Shown one piece after another: positions 59,701 through 64,000 of a stretch of 64,000 nt of DNA (the first letter of the stretch is position 1; each line of letters begins with the position of its first letter). A program made the position numbers and the translations under genes. The notes beneath the pieces were generated by a model. That model was not told where the DNA came from and searched no databases. It was given only the letters and a program-made list of their open reading frames with translations. Origin of the DNA: Aptenodytes patagonicus (lineage: Eukaryota; Chordata; Aves; Sphenisciformes; Spheniscidae); NCBI RefSeq assembly GCF_965638725.1, contig NC_134982.1, positions 59,519,816 to 59,583,815 of the forward strand, read 5' to 3'.

Positions 59701-62258
59701 CTACCTCAGATCTTTTTTTATTTGGGTTCATTAGGCACACATATCTTTAACTAGGAAGGTGAGAGGAGGGTCCCTTTCATTTTCGGTACTGTTGCGCTTT
59801 TTATTGCCCGGCCGTAGTCTCACAGTGGCAGAAAACGGACGCTACGAAGCTGGGGCAACTTCTACACCAAGGTGTGCTCTCGGTATGTATTGCTCCGAGG
59901 AAAGAGCCTTACATGTGTCCGGAGTGCCAAAGCCATCATGACTCTCTGATGGGAAGGAGGAACCAGACCCTCTGTTTATGCCTGATCGAGGCACTCTAAA
60001 CTGTCTCCTCTCATCGAGGGAATGGAGCAATAAAATACAGGAGGATCTAGGGTGTTTGAGGGTGTTCCTGGAAGCCAGAAAGCTTTCAGAATTGTCCGTG
60101 CATTGACAGAAGTGCTTAAAATAACGATGTGGTTGCAGCTTTGAGATAAGCATACAGGAGCGTTTGTTGACATCGTGATACAACAGTGTGTGTGCGTCCT
60201 GCACTTGTGACTGAAATGAAGTCATGTGAAGTCCATGTAACTACTGCCTTTGTATTAGTAACACGTTCTACCAGTCCAGAACAGAGGAAGAAATGAAGCT
60301 CACAGCTCAAACTGAAACTAAAGTGTGTTTGGTTAGACACAAAAGCATAGCCACATATGGAATTAGGACAAGATACAGCCTTCCGTTTGAAAATGCAGCG
60401 CTTTTATTGCAGGTGGGATTTGGTTTGTTAAATGACAAGCATGCTGGGCAGCCATAGCTAAAGCATGAGGTCGTTTGCTGCATTATATTTTAACTCCTCA
60501 GTGACTTGCCAATTCAGAGTACAAAACTTCTGCCAAATTCAGAAAAACCTCATGCAGTAAAAAGTAAATTTTCTCTTTCACTTGAGAAATATATTGTCAC
60601 TGCCTTGTGCTTCCTTCTTCTCAAATACACTAAAAATTCTCTATCCTTTATATGCTGTTTTTCGAATCTGAAGGTTATGAGCTCTGGGCATATTTTGTTG
60701 GTTTAACTAGCAAGATGGACCTTTACTTTTTTTTTTTTCTTTTTAAATTACACTGCTGCAGAGGGGTTTTTTTGTCATGTTAAAGTTACAGTTTGTACAA
60801 GCAGTTGATGTTCTGATTTTGTACTTAATCTTGGCCTTAGTAGAAGATCTTTCAACTACAGCTTATTACAATCATAGGGTTGTAATCTGCATTCCTGTAT
60901 GCATGGTAAAAAGACCTTGGCTTTAATAGTAATGCAGTTTTGGGGAGTTTTTTTTTTAGGTCATCTTGCTAAGTTCATTCCCTTTGAGTGAGACAACCAT
61001 CATGTTGCTATAACTTTAAAAGTCTGTTTGACGTAATACTGTTACTGCATTGTGCAACAAAACATTAAAAAAATTCTGCTCTTTATCCATGCAACTGGAA
61101 GAAATGGTGGTGTGGGCCTGAGCATACAGCTCAAAGGTACTTTGTGCTGCTACTGAGAAGCGATGTTCGTGCACAGAGCTTCCTAATTTTGTTCCCTGAA
61201 ATGAAAAGCCTGGAGATGATGGTGAGACCGTTTGGAAGAAAATTTGGAGCTGAAGCTGGTCAATAAATTTCCTCCAGAAAGCCGGCTCTGCTGGAAGGGA
61301 CACTAAAGAGAATGTGCAAATATGAGAGCAGAGATGTTGCTTGTTATTTTGATGATCATGAGGCATGTTTGGTGCTCAATAGCAGCTGCTAAAATCTGAA
61401 GTGAAGAGGATGCTTGCACTATTGGCTTTTTGAATAGAGTTTTCATTTCCACGGCTGGTGATCTGGGAGCTTTTGTGGGCATCAAATCTTTCAAATAAAC
61501 TTCATGGTAACTGAGAAGTTTTTTGTTTTGTCTTATACAGTAGTAATGAGTTTTGTTTGTGAGTCTGTATGTTGATTTCCTGTGCAAAGTGCTGTGTAAA
61601 TTCAGAGGAAAAGACATCTATCACAGGAACTTTACAATTACATTTGTAGCTCTTTGGGGCTTTTACCCTTGTAAAACAGAGGGAACAGACTGAATCTTAA
61701 GAGTCTCCAAAAGCATTTCAGTTGGATGCAGAACTCTGATGCCCATTTGTCAAACCGACAGGAAGACAATTTCTTGTTTTACTTTACTGATGTAGAGCTG
61801 TGTCAGAATGGATATGTGTCTTAAAATAGTCTTTAAAGCAGCAAATGCACTAAAGTGGCTATGGAAGGTCACTGTTTTTCTAATTCAATATTTGGTGGTT
61901 TTTTTCTTTTCTTTAAATAAAAGCAAAAACACAACCATAATTCATTTGAAAAGTCAAAGAAACCACCCTTATCCTTTCCTTGAAATGCTAGTGGGTGTGC
62001 TGAACTCTTTTTTGTTTGAATAGTTTCTCCGGTGGAAATACTCAGATAACCTGAATAAAAATATTTAAGATTTCCTTTTTGACTTCACCCTCCCCACCCC
62101 CCACCCCTGTGCTGGAAACTTAGGTCCAGTCTTCTTTGGAGATCTCTGCTATGCCTTCCCTCCTGCCCAGGAGTTTAGTTGGAGATAATGTGTGAGGTCT
62201 GTGGCTCTGGAAGAACAGTTAACTGCAGATCTATTTTTAGGGCCTGGAATAGCTGAGT
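59701..62258. other. Probable first intron, no exon seen
   Basis: Sequence downstream of the donor at 59,468. AT-rich with poly-T runs near 60,729 and 60,950. Open frames are short and lack domains. Confidence 0.4.
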
Positions 62259-62503
62259 TAATCATAGAATCATAGAATATCTTGAGTTGGAAGGGACCCA
62301 TAAGGATCATCGAATCCAACTCCCTGCTCATTGCAGGACTACCTGAAACTAAACCATATGACTAAGAGAGTCGTCCAGATGCTCCTTGAACTCTGACAGG
62401 CTTGGTGCTGTAACCACTTCCCTGGGGAGCCTGTTCCAGAGACCAACCACCCTCTCAGTGAAGAACCTTTTCCTAATGTCTGATCTGAACTTCCCCTGAA
62501 ATG
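62259..62503 (-). repeat. CR1 LINE 3' end
   Basis: The plus strand opens 'atcatagaatcatagaatatcttgagttggaagggaccc', followed by 'ccaactccctgctcattgcagg', 'aaccacttccctggggagcctgttcc' and 'gaaccttttcctaatgtctgatctgaacttcccctg', the complement of a CR1 3' end with intact 8-bp terminal repeats. It is strongly 5'-truncated (about 240 bases) and shows little divergence. Confidence 0.95.
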
Positions 62504-64000
62504 TTATGAATGTTATAATTTAATAAATGCTTTAGAAATGGTTACTGGTAAGATTTTATTTTTTGAGACAAATTCCTTTATTTTACATGACTGTTCATAA
62601 TTTGAGACCTTTCCAGAAATATGAATAATCAAAGTGTAATTAAAAGTGCATGGAAGACTTCCTTGTTGTTGCATATAATTTTTTTCTCTAAGTTTTATGA
62701 TCTCAAATTCCTCTGAATTGGGAACTGCAAATTAATGAGCAGAATTTATTAATTCTGACGAGTCATTTGTTATCTAAACAGTTTCACTAAAACAACCAAA
62801 AAAAGTGAAATACTGACTAAAGGGGATACGTCATGTAATTGGGGGCATCTTTCCTTTGGAAAATATTAGAAAATACTTTGCAAGCCTTTTGCTTTTATTT
62901 TTAGATTGTATGTGTTTCTGAAAGATCATTTCACCATTTCCTGTTTAATACATTAAACATAGAACTTTTCCGTTTGAGATGAAAGAAAAAGGTAGAAGTG
63001 AGCTATTACAGTGTTACTTAAGACAGGTGATATGCATAAACAAGTAACTGCAGAAGGGATAACTTTTGATGATCTGCTGAAATGCAAATAACGTTCACTT
63101 TCACTGACTTTCTTGAATCATTTTTATCCTTTTTTTTTACACAGCAAATGGAAACTTTGAAATTAACTACATAACTAAACTGATGAACAAAATAAAAAGG
63201 CTCTCATGGGAAGAATTGTGTTTTTTTGTTGAAGATAGAAATAAACAAATTTAGGTAATGTCATTTACAAAATGAAAAATGTCATTTGCAAAATCTAGTT
63301 ATTTCAGCTAGTTCCTGTCAAATCGAAAATGTTTTCTTTGTGTTAGTTTTGTTCAGTATATAAGTGTATTGGAGATAGCAGGAACATGTTCTGTGTGCAT
63401 AGCCTAAGTCTATTGGGGGCAACAGGCATACCCTTAACTCAATATTGTATACTGTTGTGTCATGGAGCAGAAGGGTTCCTGTTTGTTTTGAACTGTATTT
63501 TTCAGTCCTAAACAACAGACCAAGTAATCTGTTTTGGTAAGATGTTAGATAAAAAAAATCTAAGACGTCTGTTCTCAGTGTCCTCCCTCCCCTCCATGTT
63601 TTGCATATCACAGCATTTTACTTTAGTCAAATATTACTGACAGAAAAAAATGCTGATGGCATCTGTTTCTAAACGTGAGTTTTATGTTGTTCAAGTGCAT
63701 GTTGCTGGATAGTGTTGTTCCACAAAGCCATGTTGTAGCATCTGTATCTTCTGTTCCTGTGTCAGCTAAGCTAAACAGGAACCTGTTTTGTCCATGACCT
63801 GGGTATGTATTTGCTTTTACTGCATTTCTGTGAACTTCCCGTCTACCAATGGATGCTCAGAAATTAATTCAGTAATTTGGATGCAGTCTGTGTAGCTGAC
63901 AGAGCGATCATCCCTCTACTTCCATGCTTTCTTTTGCTGGCGCTTTACAGTACAAGCTGGGATCTGGGTGTATTAGCAACATATCTGGAACAGAGTATTC
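62504..64000. other. Probable intron, no exon seen
   Basis: AT-rich. A C-rich stretch lies upstream at about 62,085-62,107. The minus-strand frame at 63,318-63,611 has no recognisable domain. Confidence 0.4.

Noticed and set aside
58703-59740. 345-codon minus-strand open frame
   Set aside because: It spans the CpG island, is rich in Arg/Pro/Ala/Gly/Ser as expected from GC-rich non-coding DNA, shows no domain, and is antisense to a better-supported exon with a splice donor.
1-64000. CRISPR arrays, bacterial operons, tRNA or rRNA genes
   Set aside because: The sequence is vertebrate nuclear DNA. No regular repeat-spacer array or rRNA was seen, and I noticed no tRNA cloverleaf by eye.

Overview
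The window reads as bird nuclear DNA. The main evidence is many CR1 LINE copies (3' ends built on ATTCTATG units) and several endogenous-retrovirus LTRs of the kind common in birds. The only securely recognised gene is SHB, which lies in the human chromosome 9 region whose avian counterpart is the Z chromosome, so a Z location is likely but inferred.

Layout. 1-14,268 is part of the first intron of SHB, read on the minus strand, with old CR1 scraps and no further exon seen. 14,269-14,850 is SHB coding exon 1 inside a CpG island (about 14,280-15,600); a (CAT)9(CAG)11 repeat sits just upstream of the gene. 15,600-58,700 is a long gene-poor stretch. Its middle (18.5-32 kb) is packed with transposable elements: CR1 tails, a truncated LTR fused to a CR1, and a 4.4-kb full-length minus-strand CR1 inserted inside a solo LTR. 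Further right are a ~178-bp tandem repeat (33.2-33.9 kb), a ~30-bp minisatellite (35.7-36.1 kb), a local CpG-dense patch (38 kb), more LTR and CR1 pieces (44-45 kb), a decayed Ty3/gypsy-type integrase (46.2-46.9 kb) and another LTR-like segment (47.2-47.9 kb). 58,730-59,700 is a second CpG island holding a probable short first coding exon on the plus strand of a gene I could not identify, divergent from SHB. The remainder to 64,000 would be its first intron, with one CR1 tail.

The window therefore holds two divergent promoters about 44 kb apart, separated by repeat-rich DNA. The full-length CR1 still shows its GC-rich 5' UTR, ORF1 (zinc-knuckle-like, coiled coil, SGNH esterase) and ORF2 (endonuclease, reverse transcriptase), but carries stops, frameshifts and a changed reverse-transcriptase catalytic residue. 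I found no clear new multi-gene system. The best leads are the nested CR1/LTR, the gypsy integrase relic, the 178-bp tandem array, the repeat-borne upstream ATGs at SHB and the unidentified divergent first exon. All family comparisons are from memory; no search was run.
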